DNA of 64,000 bases, from NCBI RefSeq assembly GCF_002993325.1, contig NZ_PVNO01000031.1, positions 124,001-188,000 of the forward strand. Reading direction: 5' to 3'. Below, piece by piece: positions 1 through 9,614 of this stretch. A model generated the notes under the pieces. That model was not told the DNA's origin. It saw nothing but the letters and a program-made list of their open reading frames with translations, and searched no databases. The number at the start of each line of letters is the position of its first letter. The first letter of the stretch is position 1. This DNA comes from Alteromonas gracilis (GTDB taxonomy: Bacteria > Pseudomonadota > Gammaproteobacteria > Enterobacterales > Alteromonadaceae). Both the position numbers and the translations under genes were made by a program.

Positions 1-527
1 CAGACCCTCGTGACATTATTGTCTCGGTGAAGGGGCAGCTCGATGGTAATCACGTTCTTTTTTTAGATAATCAGATACACAATCAGCGCGTTGGCTTTGA
101 TGTTTTGGCACCGGTCTATACAAACGCGGGATGGTTGCTCGTCAACTTTGGCTGGTTACCAGCGCCAGATCTAGTAAGAACCCTACCGAACATAAGTTTA
201 TCGAGTGAAACACGGGCGTTCGAAGGCGTTATTAGTGTGCCTGGCGAAAACCCGCTGGTGAGAGAAACGAATATGTCGCTTTCTACTAGTCCAACACTTA
301 TTCAACACATAGACTTTTCTGCACTTGGCAGTGCGCTAGAGCGAAAGTTTTTACCGTTTATTCTTCACCTTACAACGCCTGATCCCGCCTATGTTCGCGA
401 ATACAAAGCCGTTGTAATGTCTCCAGAAAAGCACCTTGGTTACGCCGTTCAATGGTTTGGGTTAGCCATCGCGGCAGCGGCCATCGGCGGCTATGCAATT
501 AGTAAGAAAGGACGAAGTTATGAGTAA
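1..527 (+). CDS. SURF1 family cytochrome oxidase assembly protein (5' truncated)
   Basis: The reading frame is open from base 3 at the window edge, so the N-terminus lies outside; a GTG at 27 is only an internal codon. SURF1 proteins help insert heme into cytochrome c oxidase in the inner membrane. The visible part carries the family pattern of a conserved valine-glycine strand (QRVGFDVLAPV) followed by GWLLVNFGWLPA, and ends with a transmembrane helix (WFGLAIAAAAIGGYAI) and a short basic tail, matching the C-terminal anchor of the family. It overlaps the next gene by 8 bases and is followed by ctaA, ctaB and SCO genes, the usual oxidase-assembly context. Confidence 0.88.
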   Translation, partial: DPRDIIVSVKGQLDGNHVLFLDNQIHNQRVGFDVLAPVYTNAGWLLVNFGWLPAPDLVRTLPNISLSSETRAFEGVISVPGENPLVRETNMSLSTSPTLIQHIDFSALGSALERKFLPFILHLTTPDPAYVREYKAVVMSPEKHLGYAVQWFGLAIAAAAIGGYAISKKGRSYE

Positions 528-1059
528 TACTGCTTCAAAGAAAACCTTAATCATTATGGTGGCAGTGTTTGTTTTGCCGGTGGTATTGGCAAAGCTAGCA
601 CTAGAAAATGACTGGTTTACCAAAGGCGCTACCAATAAGGGGCAACTGTTGTCGCCCACTATTGATATGGGGGCTTTACTTGACGACGCAGATCCTAAAT
701 GGCGTTTGCTCTACGTTATGCCAGACGAGTGTGATGCCGTATGTGAGAATGCACTGTTTAGCATTAATCAAGTGTGGCTGGCACTGGGAAAGGAATCTGA
801 CCGTGCTCAAGCACTAGTTGTCACCACATCCTCCAGTGATAAACGTGCAATAGCTGCCTTACGTGAATACCCTTTCGTTGAGACAATGATGGTTACCACA
901 CCCACCTCTCTTGCCTCAAGCAGTGTTTACATTGTAGATACGCAGAATAATGCCATGCTCTTTTACGAGATTAGGGATGATAGAAAAGATGCTGTGATGG
1001 AAAGTCGCAATATGCTGGCCGACATGAGAAAGCTCTTGAAATTATCACGCATAGGGTAA
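520..1059 (+). CDS. Small membrane-anchored CxxxC protein of the oxidase assembly operon
   Basis: A 179-residue protein with an N-terminal membrane helix (about residues 9-27) and a periplasmic domain with a CxxxC motif (C71, C75 in DECDAVC). The spacing matches the copper-binding CxxxC of SCO proteins, and the sequence around it looks like a degenerate thioredoxin fold. I chose ATG 520, not the upstream ATG 493, because an AAGGA-type ribosome site lies just before it and the 8-base overlap with surf1 suits translational coupling. Position between surf1 and ctaA suggests a role in copper or thiol handling during cytochrome oxidase assembly. The exact function is unknown. I see no conserved histidine equivalent to that of SCO1. 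Confidence 0.85.
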   Translation: MSNTASKKTLIIMVAVFVLPVVLAKLALENDWFTKGATNKGQLLSPTIDMGALLDDADPKWRLLYVMPDECDAVCENALFSINQVWLALGKESDRAQALVVTTSSSDKRAIAALREYPFVETMMVTTPTSLASSSVYIVDTQNNAMLFYEIRDDRKDAVMESRNMLADMRKLLKLSRIG

Positions 1060-1064
1060 TCGCT

Positions 1065-2273
1065 ATGAAGAAGTTAACACTATTTAGTATTTTCCTTGCG
1101 GCGGTTGTCATAATTTTAGGTGCCTATACACGTTTGACCGATGCGGGCCTTGGCTGTCCCGACTGGCCTGGATGTTACGGCAACCTTACCGTGCCCTTAA
1201 GTGAAGAGAAAGTGGCTCAGGCAAACGCAGCCTATCCAGAGCGTCCTGTCGAGGCATTCAAAGCGTGGAATGAGATGATTCATCGTTACTTCGCAGGGAC
1301 CCTAGGGCTTTGTGTGTTGGCTATTGCTATCATTGCAGTAAGACAGCGTCATAAAGGCACGCCGGTGAAGCTTCCTCTGCTTTTACTTGGGTTAATAATT
1401 TTTCAAGCTGCCCTTGGCATGTGGACAGTAACGCTCAACTTGTTACCTGTCGTCGTAATGGGGCATCTACTGGGAGGCTTTTCGGTTCTATCCTGTCTTT
1501 TTGTGCTTTATTTACGTTTACGCAATCGCACTTACGAAGCATACCATTTGGATCTAAACGATGTCCCAATCGAAAAGGCAGCCTCAGATACGTCACAGAA
1601 AGCTAATTCATTTCAGTCATCCCTTAAACTTGCAGCTTTTATTGGCGCAGGCGTTCTAATAACGCAGATTGCGCTTGGGGGGTGGACCTCTGCTAACTAC
1701 GCCGCACTTGCGTGCACAGAGATGCCTGTTTGTGAGAGTGGTTGGCAAGAGCGTATCGATATCCCCGGAGCCTTTAGCGTTCCTGATGCACAAAACTATG
1801 AATTTGGCGCTCATGATTATGGTGAGCGAGTCACTATGCATATTGTTCATAGATTAGGTGCTCTCATTACCTTTGTGTATTTACTCGCCTTGGGGATTAG
1901 TGTTTTAGTAAGCCGCTACGCTACATCAAAACAAAAACATGTAAGTGCATTTATGATACTAGCGCTATTCACACAGGTGGCTTTAGGTATCAGCAATGTA
2001 GTCTTCATGTTGCCACTCGCCGTAGCCGTTTTACACAACGCGGTGGCTGCGATACTGCTTCTATCGTTGATAAATCTAATTTTTACGCTAGTGACAAGGA
2101 CACAGCATACGCGTGCCCTCAACAGTGGTAGACAAAATAGTCATGCATTATCAGGTTCACGCCCCTTGCATAGTGCTGGCGCATTCAGAACGGACGCATC
2201 GACACCTAACGCTATTGCTGGGTCAACGTCTTCTCATATTCTCCCTAGAGCTCCAGGAGGTTTCTATGGCTAA
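1065..2273 (+). CDS. ctaA: Heme A synthase (COX15/CtaA)
   Basis: Integral membrane enzyme that oxidises the C8 methyl of heme O to give heme A for the aa3-type oxidase. The N-terminus has the family signature [20 protein letters not shown] after the first helix. Later come [23 protein letters not shown] with TEMPVC, and a second histidine helix ([10 protein letters not shown]), consistent with eight transmembrane segments and paired heme-ligand histidines. It begins 5 bases after the preceding gene. At 402 residues it is longer than usual because of about 60 hydrophilic, low-complexity residues after the last helix. That tail runs through the region just upstream of ctaB and overlaps its start by 8 bases. 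Confidence 0.93.
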   Translation: MKKLTLFSIFLAAVVIILGAYTRLTDAGLGCPDWPGCYGNLTVPLSEEKVAQANAAYPERPVEAFKAWNEMIHRYFAGTLGLCVLAIAIIAVRQRHKGTPVKLPLLLLGLIIFQAALGMWTVTLNLLPVVVMGHLLGGFSVLSCLFVLYLRLRNRTYEAYHLDLNDVPIEKAASDTSQKANSFQSSLKLAAFIGAGVLITQIALGGWTSANYAALACTEMPVCESGWQERIDIPGAFSVPDAQNYEFGAHDYGERVTMHIVHRLGALITFVYLLALGISVLVSRYATSKQKHVSAFMILALFTQVALGISNVVFMLPLAVAVLHNAVAAILLLSLINLIFTLVTRTQHTRALNSGRQNSHALSGSRPLHSAGAFRTDASTPNAIAGSTSSHILPRAPGGFYG

Positions 2274-3183
2274 ATCGGTTTCGCTACACGCTCGTACATC
2301 TCGCCAACATCAGGTCGTAACGTGGCGTGATTATTATGAGATGACTAAGCCTAATGTGGTTATGCTGCTACTATTAACCGCCCTTGTGGGTATGTGCTTA
2401 GCCACGCCAAACTGGGTCAATGCGAAAATTCTGATATGTGGTTTGTTAGGCATTGGCATGCTGTCAGCTTCTGCAGCAGTTATTAATCATGTTGTAGATC
2501 ATAAGATTGATAGTGTAATGGCGCGTACCTTTAACCGACCGGTAGCTAAAGGCAAGGTAAGTATTAACCACGCGCTATGGTTTGCTGGCACCTTGGGAGT
2601 ATTGGGCTTTGTTGTGCTTGCTCTTTTCGTAAACATGCTAACAGCGTGGTTAACCTTGGCCAGTTTGGTCGGCTATGCGTTCATATACACAATGTACCTA
2701 AAGCGCGCTACGCCACAAAACATCGTTATTGGTGGGTTAGCGGGGGCTGCTCCTCCTCTTTTGGGGTGGACCGCGGTAACAGGAGAAGTTCACTCTCACG
2801 CATTGCTGCTCGTACTCATCATTTTTACATGGACTCCACCCCATTTCTGGGCGCTGGCTATTCACAGAGAAAAAGACTACGCCAAGGCCAAGGTGCCTAT
2901 GTTGCCGGTAACCCATGGCGTTGCCTTTACTAAAACTTCAGTTCTGCTGTATACCGTTTTGTTAGGGCTTGTTTGTTTACTTCCTTATCTGACAGGAATG
3001 AGCGACCTTATTTACTTGATAGGCTCGAGTCTTCTCAATATTGGTTTTTTGTATTATGCGTTAAAACTTAAATTCGATGCGCAACCTGAAACTGCAATGA
3101 AAACTTTTAGGTTTTCAATTATTCATCTCATGGTATTGTTTGTTGTACTACTCTTAGATCACTATGTACCATTGAGTTTATGA
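2266..3183 (+). CDS. ctaB: Protoheme IX farnesyltransferase (heme O synthase)
   Basis: UbiA-superfamily prenyltransferase that attaches a farnesyl chain to heme B, giving heme O, the substrate of CtaA. It has 305 residues and about nine membrane helices. The first acidic motif, [19 protein letters not shown], and the second conserved loop, [16 protein letters not shown], are both clear. The frame is open upstream to 2113, but ATG 2266 is chosen because CAGGAGG lies 5 bases before it and the protein then has normal family length. It overlaps ctaA by 8 bases, and its stop overlaps the next start (ATGA), so the genes are translationally coupled. The family is also called CyoE. Confidence 0.93.
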   Translation: MAKSVSLHARTSRQHQVVTWRDYYEMTKPNVVMLLLLTALVGMCLATPNWVNAKILICGLLGIGMLSASAAVINHVVDHKIDSVMARTFNRPVAKGKVSINHALWFAGTLGVLGFVVLALFVNMLTAWLTLASLVGYAFIYTMYLKRATPQNIVIGGLAGAAPPLLGWTAVTGEVHSHALLLVLIIFTWTPPHFWALAIHREKDYAKAKVPMLPVTHGVAFTKTSVLLYTVLLGLVCLLPYLTGMSDLIYLIGSSLLNIGFLYYALKLKFDAQPETAMKTFRFSIIHLMVLFVVLLLDHYVPLSL

Positions 3184-3824
3184 ATCAACGAACTATCGTC
3201 GGCCTTGTTGCATTTTTAGCATTATGTGCGGGCATCGTCGGGGCGCTTTATATCGCGCCCCCATCTGTTGAAAGCCAACCTGAATACTTTCAAGCCTATC
3301 CTGAACCTCGTGAAATCACGCCGTTCGAATTAACGTCACATGATGGCGACATTTTCGATAACGCATCGTTGGAAGGGCAATGGAGTCTTGTGTTTGTGGG
3401 CTATACCTTTTGCCCTGATATCTGCCCTACCACCATGGCTGAATTGAACGGTATATACCCTGAACTAAAAGCCCTAGAGAGTGTCCAACCTATTAAAGTT
3501 GTTTTTGTATCGGTAGATCCAAAACGCGATTCAGTAGAACGACTTGCAGAGTACGTAAACTATTTTAATGAGGAATTTATCGCCGTAACCGGTGAGCACA
3601 AGGCGCTTTTTCCCTTCGTTCGCAATTTGGGAATGATGTATGCTATCGCAGAAAGCACCGACAACCCCAATTATCTAGTTGATCACAGTGCTTCTGTTGT
3701 ACTTGTCGACCCTGAAGCTAGGGTGATAGGAAGATTTAAACCAAAAAGAGAGCCAGGGAAGCTATCGGTAAGTGATCCTCAGCAAATATTGGCAGACATG
3801 CCAGTAATTATTTCGAAGCAGTAA
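3180..3824 (+). CDS. SCO1/SenC family copper chaperone
   Basis: A 214-residue protein with one N-terminal membrane helix (about 5-27) and a periplasmic thioredoxin-like domain. It has the copper site of the family: C78 and C82 in [11 protein letters not shown] and the distal histidine H169 in [14 protein letters not shown] proteins deliver copper to the CuA centre of cytochrome c oxidase subunit II. It starts inside the ctaB stop codon (ATGA overlap), which places it in the same operon. Confidence 0.93.
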   Translation: MNQRTIVGLVAFLALCAGIVGALYIAPPSVESQPEYFQAYPEPREITPFELTSHDGDIFDNASLEGQWSLVFVGYTFCPDICPTTMAELNGIYPELKALESVQPIKVVFVSVDPKRDSVERLAEYVNYFNEEFIAVTGEHKALFPFVRNLGMMYAIAESTDNPNYLVDHSASVVLVDPEARVIGRFKPKREPGKLSVSDPQQILADMPVIISKQ

Positions 3825-3825
3825 T

Positions 3826-4413
3826 ATGGAAATCAAAATCAGGCAAGGCATAGCATCTGATGCTGCGCAAACTACGCCGCTTATATTGAACGCGGCACAG
3901 TCATTGTTAACGTCTATCTTCGGACACAATAAAAATAAAACAGCCGATGGCTATCTTGCTCACGCTTGGGAGTTAGGCGGTGGCCAGTACGGTTTCAAGA
4001 ACCACTGGGTGGCTAGTAAAGGCAGTGAAGTACTGGGTGTTGTCACTTCATGGCATAGTAAGCTAGGGGCTGCGTTCGATAGAGCGACGCTTGATAGTAT
4101 CACGTCATATTTTACTCTTGACGAAGCCATGACGGTCCTAATGCGCAATCAAACGGTTGCTGTAAATCTTACCCCTCCCACAACGAGTGAGTTAATGATT
4201 GGGCACCTTTCTGTTGCCGAAAGCGCGAAGCGCAGCGGCGTAGGCTCTCGATTAATAGATACCATGCATGAAAGGGCGGACAAGCTGAAAAAGCGTAAGC
4301 TGGTGCTAGATGTTGAAGTGTCGAACATTCCGGCTATTCGCTTTTACCAGCATCATAACTTCCAAGAAGAGTCGATAAACAAAGGCTTTATACGATTTGC
4401 CAAGCCTGTATAG
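3826..4413 (+). CDS. GNAT family N-acetyltransferase
   Basis: A 195-residue protein starting 1 base after the SCO gene, so probably cotranscribed. The C-terminal half shows the GNAT core: a beta-4 strand (LMIGHLSVAESAKRSGVGSRL) with the acetyl-CoA loop in the variant form KRSGVGS, then LVLDVEVSNIPAIRFYQHHNFQ, the typical beta-5/helix motif of small GNAT enzymes. The substrate cannot be told. Its location at the end of an oxidase assembly operon may not be functional. Confidence 0.8.
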   Translation: MEIKIRQGIASDAAQTTPLILNAAQSLLTSIFGHNKNKTADGYLAHAWELGGGQYGFKNHWVASKGSEVLGVVTSWHSKLGAAFDRATLDSITSYFTLDEAMTVLMRNQTVAVNLTPPTTSELMIGHLSVAESAKRSGVGSRLIDTMHERADKLKKRKLVLDVEVSNIPAIRFYQHHNFQEESINKGFIRFAKPV

Positions 4414-4490
4414 GTAAACGTTTTCTTATATAAGTGCGGGCTTTATAATACGCGCTCGCACCTAGTCTTACTTTCGCTAATAATTGCGCC

Positions 4491-5729
4491 CTAGTCAGGA
4501 TAATTACCCTTTTCGTCTGCCACGAAAAAAGGTGTTGAGTACCAATAATAGCGCCCTGCTTGTGTTTTTGACGGCGCCGTACAGTTCACCCGTGAACGTC
4601 CCACCGGAAGTGTTTCACTCAAATTAAAAGAAAGCACGCTGCCTTCAACGCTTGTCTTTATGGTATCGCCACCAAAAAAACAGTTCACTTGGGCAAGGCG
4701 CACGTCGTCACTGTTTATCGTTAAGCTGATCGGTGATGATAGGTTTCGTGTTGTCATGCGAGGGTTTTCATGTGAACTGTGCGTTACCGGCATAGCAAGG
4801 CTATTTAACTTAGTTTTTAGTGTCGCTAGATTGGCATATGGGCCTGCCGCCGGAAAACGCGGAAGCGCCTGCATGTTACTCGTTGGGCCTACTGCTCCTG
4901 AGTGCTGACCGAACCCAATGTAACCTTCAGTTTTAAGCTTGTTAGCGAGTGCCGTATTGTACTCCCCAAACGGATACGCTAGATATTTAAGGCTACTATC
5001 CAATTTGTCTTCTATTTTCTTCTCAGCGCTCTCTACGTTTTGCCATACTTTGTCGAGCCATGCACGCTCGTCCATTTCTTGCTCACCGTTAAGCATATGC
5101 AAATGATCTAGGGTGTGATTGGCAAAAACGACACCGTCGTTGTGCATAGCAATAACCTGCTCCCATGTTAGTTGCTTCGGGCCTACGCCAATTTCATCAG
5201 GGTTTATGAAGATAGTATACGGAAAGCCCAAGTCAGCGAGTATGGGATGCGCATTTTCTAAAATATTTGCGTATCCATCGTCAAAGGTAATAGCGACCGC
5301 TTTCTCTGGCAGTGTAGTATTGTGTTGTATCGCTGAAACAACATCTTGCAGTGGCACAACTGTATGGTGAGCGTCTAAGTATTCCATGTGAGATTTGAAA
5401 GCCTCAAGTGAAATACTGGTACTGGCTGGCGTGGACGAAGAAACGTGGTGATAAAGTAAAATCGCGGCGTTAGGTACGGTACTTATACTAGGCTTGCTGC
5501 TCGTCCCTCCCTCATGCTGTATATTGGATTTAATAGATGAAACAGGATTTGCAGCGGTATATTCTTCAGCACCTGAAGCAAAGCTAGACTCGAAGAACAG
5601 CGCGCTGAAAACCCCCACTAACATCGAAGATAAGACGTTTAGATTAATGCGATTCTTCGCTTTATTTTGAATCAAGGTGTTGGTTTTCATATCATCATCC
5701 ACTGAGTGCCCGATTAAATTCGATAGCAT
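4491..5729 (-). CDS. Exported polysaccharide deacetylase (NodB domain)
   Basis: A 412-residue protein of carbohydrate esterase family 4. After a signal-like segment (hydrophobic stretch ending in SSFASG) it has an entry motif ILLYHHV, the metal/catalytic motif AVAITFDDGYANI, the histidine motif FANHTLDHLHML and LAYPFGEYN. These are the NodB motifs for hydrolysis of N-acetyl groups on amino-sugar polymers. The last 110 or so residues form a separate domain, probably beta-rich. ATG 5729 has a GGAAG site 6 bases upstream. An in-frame ATG at 5690 would give a shorter, more typical signal peptide. The gene is transcribed alone, away from the MATE gene. Confidence 0.88.
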   Translation of the reverse strand: MLSNLIGHSVDDDMKTNTLIQNKAKNRINLNVLSSMLVGVFSALFFESSFASGAEEYTAANPVSSIKSNIQHEGGTSSKPSISTVPNAAILLYHHVSSSTPASTSISLEAFKSHMEYLDAHHTVVPLQDVVSAIQHNTTLPEKAVAITFDDGYANILENAHPILADLGFPYTIFINPDEIGVGPKQLTWEQVIAMHNDGVVFANHTLDHLHMLNGEQEMDERAWLDKVWQNVESAEKKIEDKLDSSLKYLAYPFGEYNTALANKLKTEGYIGFGQHSGAVGPTSNMQALPRFPAAGPYANLATLKTKLNSLAMPVTHSSHENPRMTTRNLSSPISLTINSDDVRLAQVNCFFGGDTIKTSVEGSVLSFNLSETLPVGRSRVNCTAPSKTQAGRYYWYSTPFFVADEKGNYPD

Positions 5730-5853
5730 GGTAAACTTCCAAACAAGGCGACTTGGTCAGTCTTTTTTGTTTGGTCAAACAAGTACGCCTTTCACTTATG
5801 CTGTTGCATAGGTTGATAGTATATAGCGAAACCAACCCCTACTGAGATCATTT

Positions 5854-7194
5854 ATGTCCCGTGCCCCAGTAACTCAGCGCTCATTTTTTGATGATCATAC
5901 TCGTCTTTTGGCTTTAGCGCTTCCCATGATCCTAGCGAATATTACCACGCCACTTTTAGGGTTAGTGGATACCGCAGTATTGGGACATATGGCGCTACCT
6001 GCAATGCTTGCGGGGGCGTCGGTAGGCGCGCTTATCTTAACGCAAATATACTGGGTTTGCGGGTTTCTTCGCATGTCTTCGACAGGGCTTAGTGCACAGG
6101 CTAAGGGCTCGCCGAACAACACCTTTGAGTCAGCAAAAGTATTGTGGCAAACGGTTGCAGTAGCCGTACTATTGGGGGGAGCCGTGCTTGCTCTTCAATC
6201 TCCAATTCTTTCTTTAGGCTTAACGTTAACTCAACCCAACAGCGAAGTTGCCCTTCACCTTCAAAGTTATTTTTCAGCGCGAGTATGGGGCGCGCCGGCT
6301 GCCATGCTTAATCTTGCATTGGTGGGATGGTTGGTTGGCCAGCAAAAAACGCGCAGCGTTATGGCGATACAAATCGTGGGAAATTTGTTAAACGCCGCAC
6401 TCGATGTGGTGTTTGTGTTCGGGTTTAACCTGTCGGTGGCTGGCGTTGCGCTGGCGAGTGTAATCGCTGAATATACTATGGCAATTATGGCGTTAGCAGT
6501 AGCGTTTAAGCAGGTTGGCGGTGTAACGGTAAGTGCGTCATGGTTCAACCGTGCAGCTCGAAAAGTACTGATGAAGCTAAACGGTGACATGCTGCTACGG
6601 AATTTAGCATTGCAAGGCTGCTTAGCGTTTCTTACCATTCAAGGTGCTCGCTATGGCGAAACGTCGGCGGCGGTTAATGCCATACTCATGCAGTTTTTTG
6701 TTTTAATTGCGCTGGGGCTTGATGGTATTGCCTATGGCGTTGAAGCGCTGGTGGGTGAAGCTAAAGGTGCTTCAAATAAAGCAGAGATTAAACGCCGTAC
6801 CTATCAAGGACTGGCGTGGTCGAGTGCTTTTGCCCTCATCTACAGCCTGATATTTTACGCGGGGGGTGAAGCCATAATTCAGCTTCTTACCGAGCATGAT
6901 GATATTGTAAAAGCAGCGTTACCTTACCTTGGTTTGATGGTTTTACTCCCATTGTTGGCGCACTGGTGCTTTTTGTATGATGGTGTCTTCGTTGGGCTTA
7001 CCCGAGCCAGCGCAATGAGAAATACCATGATAATTAGTGCGTTAGGTGTATATTTCCCTGTGTGGTATCTCACGCAGCACCAGGGTAACGTCAGCCTGTG
7101 GTACGCTCTCCTTGCCTTCCTGCTATCCCGCGGTGTGACTCTGGCGTTAAGTTTTTACCGTTTAGACAAACGCGATGAGCTAACAACATCATAA
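5854..7194 (+). CDS. MATE family efflux transporter, DinF-like
   Basis: A 446-residue protein with about twelve hydrophobic helices and the DinF-type start: LALALPMILANITTPLLGLVDTAVLGHM. MATE transporters export cationic drugs or other metabolites by sodium or proton exchange. The two-fold repeat of six helices is visible, with the second half beginning near the GDMLLRNLALQG segment. It is monocistronic between a divergent deacetylase and a convergent methyltransferase. The substrate is unknown. Confidence 0.9.
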   Translation: MSRAPVTQRSFFDDHTRLLALALPMILANITTPLLGLVDTAVLGHMALPAMLAGASVGALILTQIYWVCGFLRMSSTGLSAQAKGSPNNTFESAKVLWQTVAVAVLLGGAVLALQSPILSLGLTLTQPNSEVALHLQSYFSARVWGAPAAMLNLALVGWLVGQQKTRSVMAIQIVGNLLNAALDVVFVFGFNLSVAGVALASVIAEYTMAIMALAVAFKQVGGVTVSASWFNRAARKVLMKLNGDMLLRNLALQGCLAFLTIQGARYGETSAAVNAILMQFFVLIALGLDGIAYGVEALVGEAKGASNKAEIKRRTYQGLAWSSAFALIYSLIFYAGGEAIIQLLTEHDDIVKAALPYLGLMVLLPLLAHWCFLYDGVFVGLTRASAMRNTMIISALGVYFPVWYLTQHQGNVSLWYALLAFLLSRGVTLALSFYRLDKRDELTTS

Positions 7195-7225
7195 AGCTGA
7201 TAAGCGAAATAAAAAAATGTCGCAG

Positions 7226-7247
7226 CGCGTTAGTAAACGCGTTCTTT
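7226..7247 (+). terminator. Weak terminator-like hairpin after the MATE gene
   Basis: A CGCGTT / AACGCG stem with a four-base loop, followed by TTCTTTC. The stem is short and the T tract is broken, so the call is tentative. Confidence 0.35.
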
Positions 7248-7320
7248 CAAATGAGGTAGGCAGTGTTAAATACGCCCCAAGCAATTGCCAATACTTCAAT
7301 CGTTTGTAGGATTGAATTTT

Positions 7321-7989
7321 TTAAACGTTTCTCTTTTGCACCATGATAACGGCGTGAAGCTCTGGATGCTGATCAAATTCAACGTGACGAACAAAGCAGC
7401 CTTCATCTATCAATATTTCTAAGTATCGATGCAGTCCAAGCGAGGCGTAGTAGACTTTTGGCCCCATTACTTCGTTCGTGTATTGCCCGCTTTCATCTGT
7501 GCCTCCACAGCTTAAAAGCAAAACTCCTTCGTCGGCTAAATGCCTCACTAATTTTCTCAGTAATGGCTCTTGCTGCGTTAAGGGAATATGCCAAAAGCTA
7601 TCCCAAGCACTAATAAACAGATAGGGTTTTGATAGTGTAAATGTACAAATATCATCATGATAAAAGGTATGGGTGGGTAAATGTGATGCTGCAATGAGCA
7701 GCATGTCTTTTGAAACATCAATGCCTTCGTAGGTTAGTCCTGTTTTTTCGATAATGGGAATAAAACGGTTGGTACAGCCGCAGCCTATATCTAGCGCGTA
7801 GACTTTTTTCTGTGCTTCATCTTCATTTATTCTTTCGCTTACCGCTTTATCGAACGTTCCCAATGAGGCGTCGGGTAAAAATGACAGCGCTTTTTTATAA
7901 GCACGCATGCCGCTTTCATGATTAAACTCGGGGCGAGTCCAAAGATGTGTAATAGTGTCGTAGGCCTTGCCAGTTTCTTCAGGTGTCAT
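7321..7989 (-). CDS. Class I SAM-dependent methyltransferase
   Basis: A 222-residue protein. The SAM-binding motif I is ALDIGCGCTNRFIPII, followed by YEGIDVSKDML (acidic ribose-binding strand). The later YLFISAWDSFWHIPL and LRHLADEGVLLLSCGG-like segments match motifs II and III. These indicate a Rossmann-fold methyltransferase of the Methyltransf_11/25 type. The substrate is not identifiable. It is a single gene converging on the MATE gene. Confidence 0.85.
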   Translation of the reverse strand: MTPEETGKAYDTITHLWTRPEFNHESGMRAYKKALSFLPDASLGTFDKAVSERINEDEAQKKVYALDIGCGCTNRFIPIIEKTGLTYEGIDVSKDMLLIAASHLPTHTFYHDDICTFTLSKPYLFISAWDSFWHIPLTQQEPLLRKLVRHLADEGVLLLSCGGTDESGQYTNEVMGPKVYYASLGLHRYLEILIDEGCFVRHVEFDQHPELHAVIMVQKRNV

Positions 7990-8049
7990 ATGCCCTCTAT
8001 AAGCTGCGCTTTTACAGGTTCAAGGGTAATTTATTTAGCAAAAATGTAT

Positions 8050-8084
8050 AGTGCGAAGTGCGAAGTGCGTAGTGCGTAGTGTAG
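8050..8084. repeat. Five-copy tandem heptamer repeat
   Basis: Heptamers AGTGCGA, AGTGCGA, AGTGCGT, AGTGCGT and AGTGTAG run head to tail in the intergenic space between the methyltransferase and the VOC gene. The last copy is degenerate. No gene overlaps it. Confidence 0.8.
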
Positions 8085-8194
8085 AGAAAAGAAAAGTAGA
8101 AGGCGAGACTCACCAAGGGAATAGATCTACCCAATAACCACGCCTATGCTTATTTACTTCATATAACCCGAATAGATCGCTACATGAGGTGAAT

Positions 8195-8222
8195 AGCCTG
8201 CTGTAAGCTTCTTAAGCAGGCT
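8195..8222 (-). terminator. Hairpin downstream of the VOC gene
   Basis: AGCCTGCT pairs with AGCAGGCT, and an inner TAAG/CTTA stem extends it around a CTT loop with one bulged base. It sits 10 bases after the VOC stop on the minus strand. There is no strong T tract, so termination is an inference. Confidence 0.4.
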
Positions 8223-8231
8223 CAGTAATCG

Positions 8232-8615
8232 TTACTTCTTTACGATATGCGTTGCGCAGAGTTTGTTGCCGGCCGGATCCCGTAAATAAGCAAGATAAAG
8301 TTGGCGCTCGCCGCTACCACGAATGCCAGGAGGATCTTCACATGGAATTCCTCCATTCTCGCTGCCCACTTTATGCCATTCATCCACCACTTCTGGTGAA
8401 CGGGCTGCAAGGCCTAGCGTTGTGCCGTTACCATGCGTGGCTTCTTCACCATTAATCGGCTTTGTAAGCGCCAGAATACCTTTTGCCGTGTAGTAAAATA
8501 CGCGTCCGTGTTCGTCATAAACGCCGGGCTCGTGGCCCAGTACGCCTAAAATGGCATCATAGAATTTCTTTGAAGCTTCAAGGTCGTTCGCACCTAACAT
8601 AACGTGGCTAAACAT
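8232..8615 (-). CDS. VOC (glyoxalase/dioxygenase) family protein
   Basis: A 127-residue protein with the two beta-alpha-beta-beta-beta modules of the vicinal oxygen chelate fold. The start is MFSHVMLGANDLEASKKFYD, with a metal-ligand-type histidine early, and the end is YLAYLRDPAGNKLCATH. It resembles the lactoylglutathione lyase-like group without a specific assignment. The frame extends upstream to 8645, but ATG 8615 has an AGAGGA site 7 bases away and begins exactly at the domain, so I prefer it. It is transcribed in the same direction as the racemase gene, 62 bases downstream of its stop. Confidence 0.85.
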   Translation of the reverse strand: MFSHVMLGANDLEASKKFYDAILGVLGHEPGVYDEHGRVFYYTAKGILALTKPINGEEATHGNGTTLGLAARSPEVVDEWHKVGSENGGIPCEDPPGIRGSGERQLYLAYLRDPAGNKLCATHIVKK

Positions 8616-8677
8616 AGTTGTGTCCTCTGAAAATGGTAGGGGCAAAACCCCTTTATCAAAATTAAGTTACACGCGAT

Positions 8678-9385
8678 TTAGTCGGCTAACGCAAAATCTA
8701 CCGCTGCTGAGGCATGGATAGCCGTCGTATCGTACAACCTAACATTGGTGTCTTTTTGTTGAACTAATAACGCGATTTCAGTACAGCCTAGAATAATACC
8801 TTCAGCACCCTTATCAGCAAGCGCGTTAATTACTTCAATATACGCGTTACGGGAGTCAACACAAATCACGCCCTTGCATAATTGTTCATAAATAATGTTA
8901 TGAACCGTGTTTCTTTGCTGATCATCAGGAACGACAATTTGAATGCCAAAAAGCGTTTCAAGGCGAGAGGTATAAAAGTCTTGCTCCATGGTAAAGCGCG
9001 TACCTAGCAGCCCAACTTTTTTAACCTTGTTTTGCTTTAACACGCGCCCTGTGGCATCAGCAATATGAATAAGAGGAACAGAGATATTTTGCTCAATATC
9101 AGCTGCAACTTTGTGCATGGTATTGGTACAAATTAATATGGCCTTTGCACCCGCCGTTTCTAAATGCTTTGCCTCGCGAATTAGAATGTCAGCAGTTTTA
9201 TCCCATTCTCCTTTATGCTGAAGCTGTTCTATTTGTGCAAAATCAACGCTGCTTATCACAAGCGGTGCACTATGCAGGCCGCCAAGTCGGGCATTTACGC
9301 CGCGGTTTATCGCTTGATAATAACTTACCGTAGATTCCCAACTCATACCGCCGAGTAGGCCAAGTTTCTTTATTGTCTTCACCAC
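8678..9385 (-). CDS. Aspartate/glutamate racemase family protein
   Basis: A 235-residue protein of the Asp/Glu/hydantoin racemase superfamily. It has the N-terminal LGLLGGMSWEST motif of the YgeA/RacX group and two catalytic cysteines placed as expected: C86 in ILICTNTMHK and C201 in IILGCTEIALL. Such enzymes interconvert amino acid enantiomers by a two-base mechanism without a cofactor. The specific amino acid cannot be inferred from the sequence. Confidence 0.9.
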   Translation of the reverse strand: MVKTIKKLGLLGGMSWESTVSYYQAINRGVNARLGGLHSAPLVISSVDFAQIEQLQHKGEWDKTADILIREAKHLETAGAKAILICTNTMHKVAADIEQNISVPLIHIADATGRVLKQNKVKKVGLLGTRFTMEQDFYTSRLETLFGIQIVVPDDQQRNTVHNIIYEQLCKGVICVDSRNAYIEVINALADKGAEGIILGCTEIALLVQQKDTNVRLYDTTAIHASAAVDFALAD

Positions 9386-9614
9386 AGGCCACCTTCCATT
9401 TTTAGATACTTAGCACGATCTCTAATCTAACGTTAACATCCATTTTTGACTACTGGCGCGATAAGATAATTTGTGGGTTGAACAAACGTAGAGAACGTTA
9501 TTTTAGAGGGGGGCTACACAAATTTAGCGTGATACGCGGCGCAAAAATTGACGTCGTTAATCGCCGTTTATCGCACGTATTTACGGGAGGCAGACAGGTA
9601 AAGCGAACGTGAAG

